Below, piece after piece: positions 42,586 to 50,737 of a stretch of 64,000 nucleotides of DNA; the first letter of the stretch is position 1; each line of letters starts with the position of its first letter. The position numbers and the translations under genes were made by a program. The notes under the pieces were generated by a model. That model was not told the origin of the DNA. It searched no databases and saw nothing but the letters and a program-made list of their open reading frames with translations. Where the stretch lies: positions 4,279,501 to 4,343,500 of the forward strand of contig NZ_AP023262.1 in NCBI RefSeq assembly GCF_016756615.1, given 5' to 3'. This DNA comes from Mesorhizobium sp. L-8-3 (GTDB lineage: Bacteria > Pseudomonadota > Alphaproteobacteria > Rhizobiales > Rhizobiaceae).

Positions 42586-43560
42586 ATGACCAAGGTATGG
42601 TCCACCGAAGAGCTCAAGGCCGTGGAGCGGCTGTCCTACTGGATCGATGCCGTCTGCGATACCTACGTCCAACTCGATTGCGAAGGCCCACGCGACGGGA
42701 GGCCGTTCCACGGCGAGATCGCGGTCGAGCAACTCGCGACGCTCGGCCTGTCGCGCGTCACCTCGACCACGCAGCGGGTGAAGCGCACCCCGGCCAAGAT
42801 CTCGCATGCGGTCGAGGACTTCTTCCTGGTCAGCATCCAGACGGCGGGGCAGGGGACGCTGGTCCAGGACGGCCGGGCGGCGACGCTCAGCCCCGGCGAT
42901 TTCACGCTTTACGATTCCACCCGGCCCTACGAACTGATCTTCGAGGGCGACTTCCAGCAATATGTGCTGCGCCTGCCCGGGCCCGGCCTTCGCTCCAGGC
43001 TCAAGCGCGCGGAGGCATTGACGGCGCAGGTCGTCTCCGGCAGCCGCGGGGCGGGGCACCTGATGATCAGCATGATCCGGTCGCTCGCGGCCGACATCGA
43101 AACGCTCGAGCCGGCATCCGTCGCGGCAGTCGCCGAAAGTGTGGAACACATATTGATCGCGGGTCTGTGCTCGCTGCCGGGCGCCAGCGAGCCTCCGGTG
43201 TCCGGCCTCACCGCCTTTCACCGCGAGCAGATAAAGGCCTATGCCCGGCAACGGCTGCGCGACCCGCGCCTTTCGGCGGCGGAGATCGCCGCCCATCTGC
43301 GCCTGTCCGCGAGCACCGTCCATCGGGTCTTCGCCGGAGAGCCGGAAACGATCACCAACTGGATCTGGTCGCAGCGCCTGGACAGTGTGAAGCGCGACCT
43401 CTGCGATCCCTCGCTCGCCGCCCGCAGCGTCAGCGAATTGGCTTTCGCCTGGGGCTTCAACGACGCTGCCCATTTCAGCCGCGCCTTCCGGGCGCGCTTC
43501 GGCTGCTCGCCACGCGAGTTGCGCCTCAATTGCCTCTCAGGCGGGACCACCGCCCGCTGA
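42586..43560 (+). CDS. AraC-family transcriptional regulator
   Basis: 324 aa. The N-terminal ligand-binding region resembles the AraC-binding-like domain of the NitR/OxyS type (VEDFFLVSIQTAGQGTLVQDGRAATLSPGDFTLYDSTRPYELIFEGDF). The C-terminal double HTH has RLRDPRLSAAEIAAHLRLSASTVHRVFAGEPETITNWIWSQRLDSVKRDL and ELAFAWGFNDAAHFSRAFRARFGCSPRELR. It diverges from the nitrilase-aldoxime dehydratase operon over a 154-nt gap and probably activates it when aldoximes or nitriles are present. Confidence 0.9.
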   Translation: MTKVWSTEELKAVERLSYWIDAVCDTYVQLDCEGPRDGRPFHGEIAVEQLATLGLSRVTSTTQRVKRTPAKISHAVEDFFLVSIQTAGQGTLVQDGRAATLSPGDFTLYDSTRPYELIFEGDFQQYVLRLPGPGLRSRLKRAEALTAQVVSGSRGAGHLMISMIRSLAADIETLEPASVAAVAESVEHILIAGLCSLPGASEPPVSGLTAFHREQIKAYARQRLRDPRLSAAEIAAHLRLSASTVHRVFAGEPETITNWIWSQRLDSVKRDLCDPSLAARSVSELAFAWGFNDAAHFSRAFRARFGCSPRELRLNCLSGGTTAR

Positions 43561-43676
43561 CGACAGGCTTGCCGAGGTCCTCCCGAGAACTATTCTCCAC
43601 AGACCTGCCGAATACGCATGGCGTGGTCGAGGCCCGCGCGGCGGCCGGGCTTGCTTTTGGCGCGCAACGGGACTAC

Positions 43677-43721
43677 CGCATCGGCCCGGAAATCGGACCG
43701 ATTTCGGAAGGCACGATGCGC
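43677..43721. repeat. Dispersed repeat, copy A (upstream of kup)
   Basis: It begins CGCATCGGCCCGGAAATCG and ends CGGAAGGCACGATGCGC, with the inner palindrome GAAATCGGACCGATTTC. Copy B at 54316-54382 shares both ends and the AAATCG/CGATTT core but has an 18-nt insertion. Similarity continues loosely to the right (GCGCGGCGCTC). Confidence 0.65.
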
Positions 43722-43812
43722 AAGCCAGGTGTGGTCGAGCGACTATGCGCGCCCAGGAGGGCGCGCGGCGCTCCCGTCGGACGCCGTCCTTTGATTGTGG
43801 AGTAGGTTTTCC

Positions 43813-45747
43813 ATGGCGGAAGCCGGAGCAGGCGGCCAGGCTGAAGCGACCAGCCAGGTTGCGGCGAAGTCGAAGGCGGTCGACGACCATACGCATCAGA
43901 ACCTCAGCATCCTGATGCTCGGAGCACTGGGGGTGGTGTTCGGCGACATCGGCACCAGCCCGATCTACGCGTTCCGCGAGGCGCTTCATGTGTCTTCCGT
44001 CGGCAATGTGGCCACGCGGGCAGAGATATTCGGCGTGCTTTCATTGATCGTCTGGGCGCTGACGGTGATCGTCACCATCAAATATGTCGTCTTCGTGCTG
44101 CGCGCCGACAACAAGGGCGAGGGCGGCACCCTGTCGCTGATGGCGCTGGCGCGCGGCAGCTTCGTCACACGGCCGGCGGCGATCCTGGGGATCGGCATCT
44201 GCGGCGCGGCGCTTTTCTTCGGCGACGCCATCATCACGCCGGCGATTTCGGTTCTGTCGGCGGTGGAGGGCCTGAAGGTCGTCACGCCGACCTTCGACCC
44301 CTATGTCGTGCCGATCACGCTCGTCATCCTGGCCGTGCTTTTCGGCGTCCAGCGTTTCGGCACGGCGAGCGTCGCCTCCGTCTTCGGCCCGGTGACGGCT
44401 GTATGGTTCCTTGCGCTCGGCGGTTTCGGCCTTCTGCACATCTTCGACGACCCGTCGATCCTGCTGGCGGTCAATCCCTTCTATGCCGTGGCCTATCTGT
44501 CTGCCCAGCCGGAGATAGCGTTTGTCACGATCGGGGCGGTTTTCCTGGCGGTGACCGGCGCCGAGGCGCTCTATGTCGACCTCGGCCATTTCGGCCGGCG
44601 CCCGATCGTGCTCGCCTGGATCATGATCGTCTTTCCGAGCCTGCTGCTCAACTATTTCGGGCAGGGTGCGTTCGTCCTGTCGCATGGCGGGACCCCGCAG
44701 AATCCGTTCTTCGAGATGCTGCCGGGCTGGGCGTTGCTGCCGATGGTGGGGCTTGCCACCGCCGCGACCGTCATCGCCAGCCAGGCGGTGATTTCGGGCG
44801 CCTATTCGCTGACACGCCAGGCGGTGCAATTGAACATCCTGCCGCGCATCGAGATCCAGCACACATCCGAGACGCAGCAGGGGCAGATCTACATGCCGCG
44901 CGTCAACTTCCTGCTCGCGCTCGGCGTCATGCTGCTCGTGGTCGGTTTCGGCGAGTCCAGCGCGCTGGCAGCCGCCTATGGCATCTCGGTCACCGGCGAG
45001 ATGCTGGTGACGACGGCCCTGCTTTTCGTGGTCATGGTGCGCCTGTGGAAATGGAAGCTGCCTTTGGCGATCGCGCTGACCGCCCTGTTCGCCAGCATCG
45101 ACACCGGCTTCTTCCTGGCCAATGCCGTGAAGGTGATGGAAGGCGGCTGGGTCTCGATCGCGGTGGCCGGCGCCATGGGCCTCGTCATGGCCACCTGGGT
45201 GCGCGGCTCCCGCATGCTGTTCGACAAGACCCGCAAGAACGAGATCCCCCTCGACTTCCTCGCGGCCCAGATGACCAAGAAACCGCCGCAACTGGTGCCC
45301 GGAACTGCCGTCTTCCTCACCAGCGACCCGTTCAGCGCGCCGACCGCGCTGATGCATTCGCTGAAGCACTACAAGGTGCTGCATGAGCACAACGTCATCC
45401 TCTCCGTCGTGACGGCGCAACAGCCGAAAGTGCCTGATAACGAACGGGTCAAGATGGAGCCGATCAACGACCTGTTCATGCGGGTGACGCTGACCTTCGG
45501 CTATATGGAGCAGCCGCATATCCCCAGTGCGCTGGCGATCTGCCGCAAACAGGGCTGGAAATTCGACATCATGACCACCTCCTTCTTCCTGTCGCGGCGC
45601 TCGCTCAAATCCGCGCCGAACTCGGGCATGCCGGCCTGGCAGGACCGGCTGTTCATCGGCATGGCCCGCACGGCCGCCGACGCGACAGAGTATTTCCAGA
45701 TACCGACCGGCCGCGTGGTCGAGATCGGGACGCAGGTGGCGATCTGA
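43813..45747 (+). CDS. kup: Kup potassium uptake transporter
   Basis: 644 aa from ATG 43813. The signature LGALGVVFGDIGTSPIYAFREA is followed by about 12 membrane helices (for example GTLSLMALARGSFVTRPAAILGIGICGAALFFGDAIITPAISVLSAVEGL and VFLAVTGAEALYVDLGHFGRRPI). The cytoplasmic C-terminus starts near residue 480 (VPGTAVFLTSDPFSAPTALMHSLKHYKVLHE). It is a K+/H+ symporter working at low external K+. A dispersed repeat lies in its upstream region. Confidence 0.95.
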   Translation: MAEAGAGGQAEATSQVAAKSKAVDDHTHQNLSILMLGALGVVFGDIGTSPIYAFREALHVSSVGNVATRAEIFGVLSLIVWALTVIVTIKYVVFVLRADNKGEGGTLSLMALARGSFVTRPAAILGIGICGAALFFGDAIITPAISVLSAVEGLKVVTPTFDPYVVPITLVILAVLFGVQRFGTASVASVFGPVTAVWFLALGGFGLLHIFDDPSILLAVNPFYAVAYLSAQPEIAFVTIGAVFLAVTGAEALYVDLGHFGRRPIVLAWIMIVFPSLLLNYFGQGAFVLSHGGTPQNPFFEMLPGWALLPMVGLATAATVIASQAVISGAYSLTRQAVQLNILPRIEIQHTSETQQGQIYMPRVNFLLALGVMLLVVGFGESSALAAAYGISVTGEMLVTTALLFVVMVRLWKWKLPLAIALTALFASIDTGFFLANAVKVMEGGWVSIAVAGAMGLVMATWVRGSRMLFDKTRKNEIPLDFLAAQMTKKPPQLVPGTAVFLTSDPFSAPTALMHSLKHYKVLHEHNVILSVVTAQQPKVPDNERVKMEPINDLFMRVTLTFGYMEQPHIPSALAICRKQGWKFDIMTTSFFLSRRSLKSAPNSGMPAWQDRLFIGMARTAADATEYFQIPTGRVVEIGTQVAI

Positions 45748-45809
45748 ACCGCCGCACGGCCGGGGACACCCATCGATATCGCAATCGGCGGAGCCTGCCC
45801 GGTTGAGTT

Positions 45810-45829
45810 CCTGACCGTTCAGGCTTTTT
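45810..45829 (+). terminator. Weak terminator after kup
   Basis: CCTGA-CCGT-TCAGG is followed by CTTTTTG, 62 nt after the kup stop. The stem is only 5 bp, though GCCTG further upstream and CAGGC could extend it. Confidence 0.4.
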
Positions 45830-45929
45830 GTTAACCGTAGCTGTTAGGATTGTCCGGAACCGGACGTTGCCTTGAGGCCGGGTTGACGTAAGGATAGGCG
45901 GAGAAGAACTCACAGCAGAGGTGATGACC

Positions 45930-46340
45930 ATGAATCGGTTCGCCCGTGCGGCAGCATTCTGGATGCTTTCCTTCGGCGCCGTCGAGCAGGCAGTCGCGGG
46001 CCAGTTGGACGCCTTGCAGGGCGCATGGATCACAGGCGGCACCAGTTGCGCAGATACATTCAAGAAAGTGGACGGCAAGATCGAATTCAAGGATCGCGGA
46101 TCGTCGCTCACGACCGGGCTCATCATCAGAGGCAACAAGATCATGGGGCCGATGGCGACCTGCAGCGTGGAGCGAATCCGGGAGGAGAAGGAATATTTCT
46201 CGGCCTATATGAGCTGCGTCGACGCGGTCATGTTCAGCGACATGTCGGTATCCTTCCAGCCGATCGACGCCACCAAGTTCAAGCGTTTCGTGTCCGATTT
46301 CCCCGAGGTCTTCGTGACTTACTCCAAATGCGAGCTCTAG
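45930..46340 (+). CDS. Exported hypothetical protein
   Basis: 136 aa with a signal peptide (MNRFARAAAFWMLSFGAVEQAVA). AGAGG lies 8 nt before ATG 45930; the alternatives at 45921 and 45924 are too close to it. The mature part (LDALQGAWITGGTSCADTFKKVDGKIEFKDRGSSLTTGLIIRGNKIMGPMATCSV) has four Cys that could form periplasmic disulfides. No known domain was recognised. Confidence 0.6.
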   Translation: MNRFARAAAFWMLSFGAVEQAVAGQLDALQGAWITGGTSCADTFKKVDGKIEFKDRGSSLTTGLIIRGNKIMGPMATCSVERIREEKEYFSAYMSCVDAVMFSDMSVSFQPIDATKFKRFVSDFPEVFVTYSKCEL

Positions 46341-46409
46341 ACGTCTCCAGACAGCCGCAGGCGACAGACGTATTGGCCCGATTGTTCCCGAGCTCCCCAG
46401 GTTTCAACG

Positions 46410-46765
46410 GCCCCTAAGGCTGAGATACTTCGGGTAGGACTGGCGCCGATGGTATTGTGTGGCTCTCCGCATCAGCGACCTAAGCCCGGAACAAGTGTCG
46501 TGGATGTCTTCGGTGAGGAGAATGAGGTCGGTACGCTTCTCGCTCGGGACCCGGCGAGCTTCCTCAGGGTCGCCGGGTCGATTCGAGCTCGGCGAGTTCG
46601 ATATAGAGCGTGAAGATCGGCATGCCGAGCGCTATGGTGTCCCCCTTCTCGAGGATGAGTTTCGCCATCAACGACTTGGAGATGCAGCAGATGGCGGCGG
46701 TGCCGCCTTCGCCGGCAAAGTGGTCGAACTTGCGACGGCGGTTTTGTTGCTGGACCGGAGAAAGG
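46410..46765 (-). pseudogene. Aspartate 4-decarboxylase remnant
   Basis: The minus-strand translation from about 46755 to a stop at 46564 includes KFDHFAGEGGTAAICCISKS and KGDTIALGMPIFTLYIELAEL, which match the core of aspartate 4-decarboxylase (a PLP-fold aminotransferase homologue). In another frame, 46468-46545 reads EKRTDLILLTEDIHDT, the next conserved block. About 50 residues between them are deleted and no start or full end remains. It is a decayed scrap. Confidence 0.55.
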
Positions 46766-46812
46766 GAAAGTGTGTGCCGGAAGAAGCAGGCAACAGGCCC
46801 GGGTCAAGGCAG

Positions 46813-47124
46813 ATGCGGCGCATGTTCTTCTTTGCTCTCGTAAGGCAGATCCGCGTGGTATGGCCGATCATCTCGGGAATCCTCCTGACCATGGTCGGAT
46901 GCGGGCTCATCATCGGCCGCATAGAGAATTGGCGGATCGATGAAGCTCTCTACTTCACCTTCGTCACCGGACTTACCATCGGCTATGGCGACTTTGCGCC
47001 GCAACATCTCTCCGCGCGGCTGCTGGCATTGGTGATCGGCTTCGCCGGAATTGTGCTGACCGGCCTCGTGGCTGCCGTCAGCGTGCAGGCGCTGAGGGCG
47101 GCGGACCACAATCATGCAGAATGA
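46813..47124 (+). CDS. Two-helix potassium channel protein
   Basis: 103 aa from ATG 46813. Helix 1 (VVWPIISGILLTMVGCGLIIG), the pore loop FTFVTGLTIGYGDFAPQ with the K+ filter TIGYGD, and helix 2 (ALVIGFAGIVLTGLVAAVSV) form a minimal ion-transport-2 subunit; four would assemble into a channel. There is no cytoplasmic sensor domain. Its upstream sequence is the decayed decarboxylase remnant, so its original promoter may be lost. Confidence 0.85.
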   Translation: MRRMFFFALVRQIRVVWPIISGILLTMVGCGLIIGRIENWRIDEALYFTFVTGLTIGYGDFAPQHLSARLLALVIGFAGIVLTGLVAAVSVQALRAADHNHAE

Positions 47125-47550
47125 GCGGAATCGCGGCGACGGTTGCGCAAGCCGCGCTCCAACATGGGTTCCGGCATGTTCGCCGTCGGACTGAGCAGGC
47201 GTCGGAGGTGACTGGCAGGCTGCGGCTATCATGGGAGGGCAGGCGTCTGGATCTGCAAAGCCCGAATAACGTGATCCGCCCGCGACAGGATCCCCACACG
47301 GTAGCGGAACACGAAGACCCGGAGCCGGCCGCCGGGAAGCCTTGATACCGGCAAGGGTGGGACCGATGCCGGCGAGCTCGGCCGCGAAAGCGGTAGACTG
47401 ACGACCGGCAATTTTGTCGGAACTCCTTGCATGCGGCGCGAAATTGCGTCATTACCGAACCGTAACGTACGGTACGGCAACAAGGCGCCGTGCTGGCCAA
47501 CGTCGCAGATCGGATGGGCAGCCGTGCAGACGGTTCTGGAAGGGCAAGGG
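47125..47550. other. Gap before the TetR-ilvC pair with an operator-like palindrome
   Basis: 426 nt with no supported gene. The palindrome at 47454-47477 lies about 75 nt before the TetR start. The rest shows only unsupported open frames. Confidence 0.4.
47454..47477. promoter_or_regulatory. Candidate TetR operator (CCGTA-ACG-TACGG)
   Basis: ACCGAACCGTAACGTACGG contains the exact inverted repeat CCGTA-N3-TACGG (47460-47472), extended by ACCG on the left and TACGG on the right. It lies upstream of the TetR-family gene and probably is its autoregulatory site. Confidence 0.55.
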
Positions 47551-48177
47551 ATGGAACTGTCGGCGCGCCAGCAGGACGTGCTCGACGCCACCCTCGCCGT
47601 CATGGTCGAGGAAGGCGACGGCGTCACCATGGCGGCGGTCGCCAGGCGCGCCAGCTGCTCCAAGGAGACGCTCTACAAATGGTTCGGCGACCGCGACGGA
47701 CTGCTGACGGCGACCGTGCAGTGGCAGGCCTCGAAGGTGCGCGTGCCGCCGCTCGACCGGTCGCGAATAGATCTCGCGTCGCTGACCGTCAGCCTGGAAC
47801 AGTTCGCGGCGGGCTGGCTGTCGGTCATTTCGAGCGAGACGTCGATCGCGCTCAACAGGCTCGCCGTCAGCCATGCCGGCTCCGGGCGAACCAATCTCGG
47901 TGCGATCGTCCTCGAAAACGGCAGGCTGGCCATGGGGCGGCGGCTGAAACCCGTGCTGGAAGCGGGGCGCGAAGCCGGCCTGCTCCGCTTCGAGGATACC
48001 GAAACGGCATTCCGCACGTTCTTCGGGCTCGTCGCCCGGGACGTGCAGATCCGGTTGCTTCTCGGCGACCGGCTGAAGATGACTGCGGCGGAGATCGGTC
48101 GCGACGCGGCCCTTGCGACGAAGCAGTTCCTCGCTCTTTGCGGAGCAAAAGAAGGGCCGGCGGACACCGGCCTCTGA
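47551..48177 (+). CDS. TetR-family regulator upstream of ilvC
   Basis: 208 aa from ATG 47551. The HTH is QQDVLDATLAVMVEEGDGVTMAAVARRASCSKETLYKWFGDRDGLLTATV. The C-terminal domain (ALNRLAVSHAGSGRTNLGAIVLENGRLAMGRRLKPVLEAG...AFRTFFGLVARDVQIRLLLGD) resembles the TetR_C type seen in AefR-like regulators. It lies 22 nt before ilvC and may be cotranscribed with it. An in-frame start at 47431 would put the palindrome at 47454 inside the gene and is less likely. Confidence 0.88.
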   Translation: MELSARQQDVLDATLAVMVEEGDGVTMAAVARRASCSKETLYKWFGDRDGLLTATVQWQASKVRVPPLDRSRIDLASLTVSLEQFAAGWLSVISSETSIALNRLAVSHAGSGRTNLGAIVLENGRLAMGRRLKPVLEAGREAGLLRFEDTETAFRTFFGLVARDVQIRLLLGDRLKMTAAEIGRDAALATKQFLALCGAKEGPADTGL

Positions 48178-48199
48178 TCATCAAGGAAGGAACATCAGG

Positions 48200-49219
48200 A
48201 TGCGTGTCTATTACGATCGCGACGCCGATCTCAATCTCATCAAGGGCAAGAAGGTCGCCATCATCGGCTATGGCAGCCAGGGCCGGGCGCATGCGCTGAA
48301 CCTCAAGGATTCCGGCGTGAAGGAGATCGCAATCGGTCTCAAGGCCGGTTCGCCGACCGCCAAGAAGGTCGAAGCCGACGGACTCAAGGTGCTGTCGGTC
48401 GCGGATGCCGCGAAATGGGCCGACCTGATGATGATGGCCACGCCCGACGAGCTGCAGGCCGACATCTACAAGAACGAGATTGCCCCCAACATCCGTGACG
48501 GCGCGGCGATCGCCTTCGCCCACGGCCTCAACGTCCATTTCGGCCTGATCGAGCCGAAGGCCACCGTCGACGTGCTGATGGTCGCGCCGAAGGGCCCGGG
48601 CCACACCGTGCGCGGCGAGTACCAGAAGGGCGGCGGCGTGCCGTGCCTTGTCGCGGTCAACCAGGACCCGTCCGGCAATGCGCTCGACCTCGCGCTCTCC
48701 TACGCCTGCGGCGTCGGCGGCGGCCGTTCCGGCATCATCGAGACGAACTTCCGCGAGGAATGCGAGACCGACCTGTTCGGCGAGCAGGTCGTGCTCTGCG
48801 GCGGCCTCGTCGAGCTGATCCGCGCCGGCTTCGAGACGCTGGTGGAAGCCGGCTACGCGCCCGAGATGGCCTATTTCGAGTGCTTGCACGAGGTGAAACT
48901 GATCGTCGACCTCATCTATGAGGGCGGCATCGCCAATATGAACTACTCGATCTCGAACACCGCCGAATGGGGCGAATATGTCTCCGGCCCGCGCATCATC
49001 ACCGCCGAGACCAAGGCCGAGATGAAGCGCGTGCTGAAGGACATCCAGACGGGCAAGTTCACCTCGGAATGGATGCAGGAATACCGTTCGGGCCTCGCCC
49101 GCTTCAAGGGCATCCGCCGCCTGAACGACAGCCACCAGATCGAGCAGGTCGGCGAGAAGCTGCGCGGCATGATGCCGTGGATCGCCAAGAACAAGCTGGT
49201 CGACAAGGCCAAGAACTAA
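48200..49219 (+). CDS. ilvC: Ketol-acid reductoisomerase
   Basis: 339 aa, class I length. MRVYYDRDADLNLIKGKKVAIIGYGSQGRAHALNLKDSG carries the NADPH-binding loop. The metal/catalytic segments are VLMVAPKGPGHTVRGEYQKGGGVP, the IIETNFREECETDLFGEQ acidic cluster and ECLHEVKLIVDLIYEGGI. It converts acetolactate to dihydroxyisovalerate, the step after IlvIH. AAGGAAGGAACATCAGG precedes ATG 48200. Confidence 0.97.
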   Translation: MRVYYDRDADLNLIKGKKVAIIGYGSQGRAHALNLKDSGVKEIAIGLKAGSPTAKKVEADGLKVLSVADAAKWADLMMMATPDELQADIYKNEIAPNIRDGAAIAFAHGLNVHFGLIEPKATVDVLMVAPKGPGHTVRGEYQKGGGVPCLVAVNQDPSGNALDLALSYACGVGGGRSGIIETNFREECETDLFGEQVVLCGGLVELIRAGFETLVEAGYAPEMAYFECLHEVKLIVDLIYEGGIANMNYSISNTAEWGEYVSGPRIITAETKAEMKRVLKDIQTGKFTSEWMQEYRSGLARFKGIRRLNDSHQIEQVGEKLRGMMPWIAKNKLVDKAKN

Positions 49220-49278
49220 GCAGGTTCCGCAAAAGTGTTCCGCGGTTTTGCGGCGAGAGACTGCGGCAAAACAGGAAT

Positions 49279-49321
49279 CTAAGCAGGCGATTCGTTGGCT
49301 TGCCAACGAAAGTCTGCTTAG
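49279..49321. repeat. Palindromic repeat downstream of ilvC
   Basis: CTAAGCAG...TTCGTTGGC pairs with GCCAACGAA...CTGCTTAG. It follows a GCAAAAG...CGGTTTTGC segment at about 49230-49256, so the region is a two-part rhizobial intergenic element and a possible end for ilvC transcripts. Confidence 0.6.
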
Positions 49322-49458
49322 GATCTGGCGCGCCGCCCTGCCGCCCTTCGGGCGTGGCGGCGCGGACTTTCCTTGCGGCCCCGGCTACTATGTGCTGCCT
49401 TGGAAAGGCAGCACATAGCTGCCGCAGACCCGCGCAGCATCCGTCCGCTGCTGGACCA

Positions 49459-49752
49459 TTACCCGTAATGCCAGTGCGGCTTGGGCTCGGTGCCCAGGAA
49501 CTTGACGCCGACGCGGTCAGCCTTGCGCCAGCGCAGCGCGCATTTGTAGCCGGTCCCGTCGACCGGCACATAGAGCAGGAACTCCTGCGGCACCCGGGCG
49601 TCGACCGGCACCCGTAGCTCGGCTCCGTTGGCGTGCTGGTTACGCACCGTGCACTTGACTTCGGAGAACGAGATCCCGTTGAGGATCGAGGCGCCCTTGA
49701 GGACACGCTGCCTGTGTTCGCGCCTGCTTTCGTTTTCCACCGGAGCGGTCAT
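49459..49752 (-). CDS. PilZ-domain protein
   Basis: 97 aa from ATG 49752. RREHRQRVLKGASILNG supplies the RxxxR motif for c-di-GMP. The second motif reads NQHANGAELRVP, where the usual Ser of (D/N)xSxxG is His. The C-terminal YKCALRWRKADRVGVKFLG closes the barrel. It may bind c-di-GMP weakly or not at all. It is transcribed alone. Confidence 0.75.
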   Translation of the reverse strand: MTAPVENESRREHRQRVLKGASILNGISFSEVKCTVRNQHANGAELRVPVDARVPQEFLLYVPVDGTGYKCALRWRKADRVGVKFLGTEPKPHWHYG

Positions 49753-49939
49753 CGGTCCTTTCTCCCCGGCCAACCGCAAGCTGCAGCGACCCGCCGCCGT
49801 CACCATGCGGCGCGACTGGTAAAGACTTTGTTCGAGACCGAAACGAGCGCGGCTCCGGCAGGGGTCGGCGCCGGGATTTGCACGTCGTCGGATCCCATGC
49901 AGTCGCGTGCTCCAACGGCCGGTCTCGTCGACCGACGAA

Positions 49940-50575
49940 TCAGCGGTAGGGCGAGATGCACTGGCGGCGCGTGTGCCGCGTCGGCGCGAAGCTGTTGTCG
50001 GAGACGCGATAGGTCCTATATCGCGCGGAACACCATTCGATATGCGCCTGGGACATTCTTATCCGATAGCGCGGCCGGGGGTCTTGATAATAGCCGTCGT
50101 CGTAGCCGGGCCAGCGGTCGACATAGTAGTCGAAATACACGCCGACGTTCGGCTGGTAGCGCCAATCGTCGCGCCGCCACTCGCGTTCGCGCCAGCGGCC
50201 GGAATCATCCCCGGGCCGGCGATGCCGGTCGTAGCGCGGAACGTGGCCGCGGTCCGGGCGCCAGTCGGGCCGGCCAGGACGATTGTCCTGCTTCCACTCA
50301 TGTCGCCGGCCGGGGCGCGGATCCGGTCTCCAATCGGGTCTGCCGCCGCCCGGGTCCGGTCTCCAATCTGGTCGGCCCGCGCCCGGACCCGGTCCCCGGT
50401 CGGGGCGTCCGCCGCCGACATCAGGCCGGCCGGACCAATCCCCGCGCCATCCGTTCTCGGTCATGGAGCAGTCCGTGCTGCCCGGCGCGCAACTCCAGGA
50501 TGTCGACACGCCGGCGCCGAGCGTGCCGGCCGCGACCATGCCCAGAAGGGCAAGACGCGACAAGATCCGTTTCAT
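49940..50575 (-). CDS. BA14K-family exported protein with Arg/Pro/Asp-rich repeats
   Basis: 211 aa. A signal peptide (MKRILSRLALLGMVAAGTLGAG) is followed by a low-complexity region with repeated GRPDWRPDP units (residues 50-110). The C-terminal BA14K-type domain is HIEWCSARYRTYRVSDNSFAPTRHTRRQCISPYR, with its two Cys. The family, first described as a Brucella immunoreactive protein, is surface-exposed or periplasmic in Rhizobiales. Role unknown. Confidence 0.8.
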   Translation of the reverse strand: MKRILSRLALLGMVAAGTLGAGVSTSWSCAPGSTDCSMTENGWRGDWSGRPDVGGGRPDRGPGPGAGRPDWRPDPGGGRPDWRPDPRPGRRHEWKQDNRPGRPDWRPDRGHVPRYDRHRRPGDDSGRWREREWRRDDWRYQPNVGVYFDYYVDRWPGYDDGYYQDPRPRYRIRMSQAHIEWCSARYRTYRVSDNSFAPTRHTRRQCISPYR

Positions 50576-50737
50576 GTTCCGTCTCCTCGCGCTGAAACGC
50601 GTGTGTCGGAAGGCGACGATGCACCCTCATCAAGGCATGATATGAACCCTTCAGTGAACGTCCAATGAACGGACGGGTTGCAGGCGCGGGCCACATGCAT
50701 TGCATTTGGCGCCGGTTGCAGGCAAAGCTTCGCCGCC

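Noticed and set aside
44041..45519. 492-aa minus-strand frame
   Set aside because: Antisense to kup, with no membrane segments or motifs.
50290..50440. Repeat array in the BA14K gene considered as a CRISPR or satellite
   Set aside because: The repeats are in-frame codons for GRPDWRPDP inside a coding sequence, with no unique spacers.
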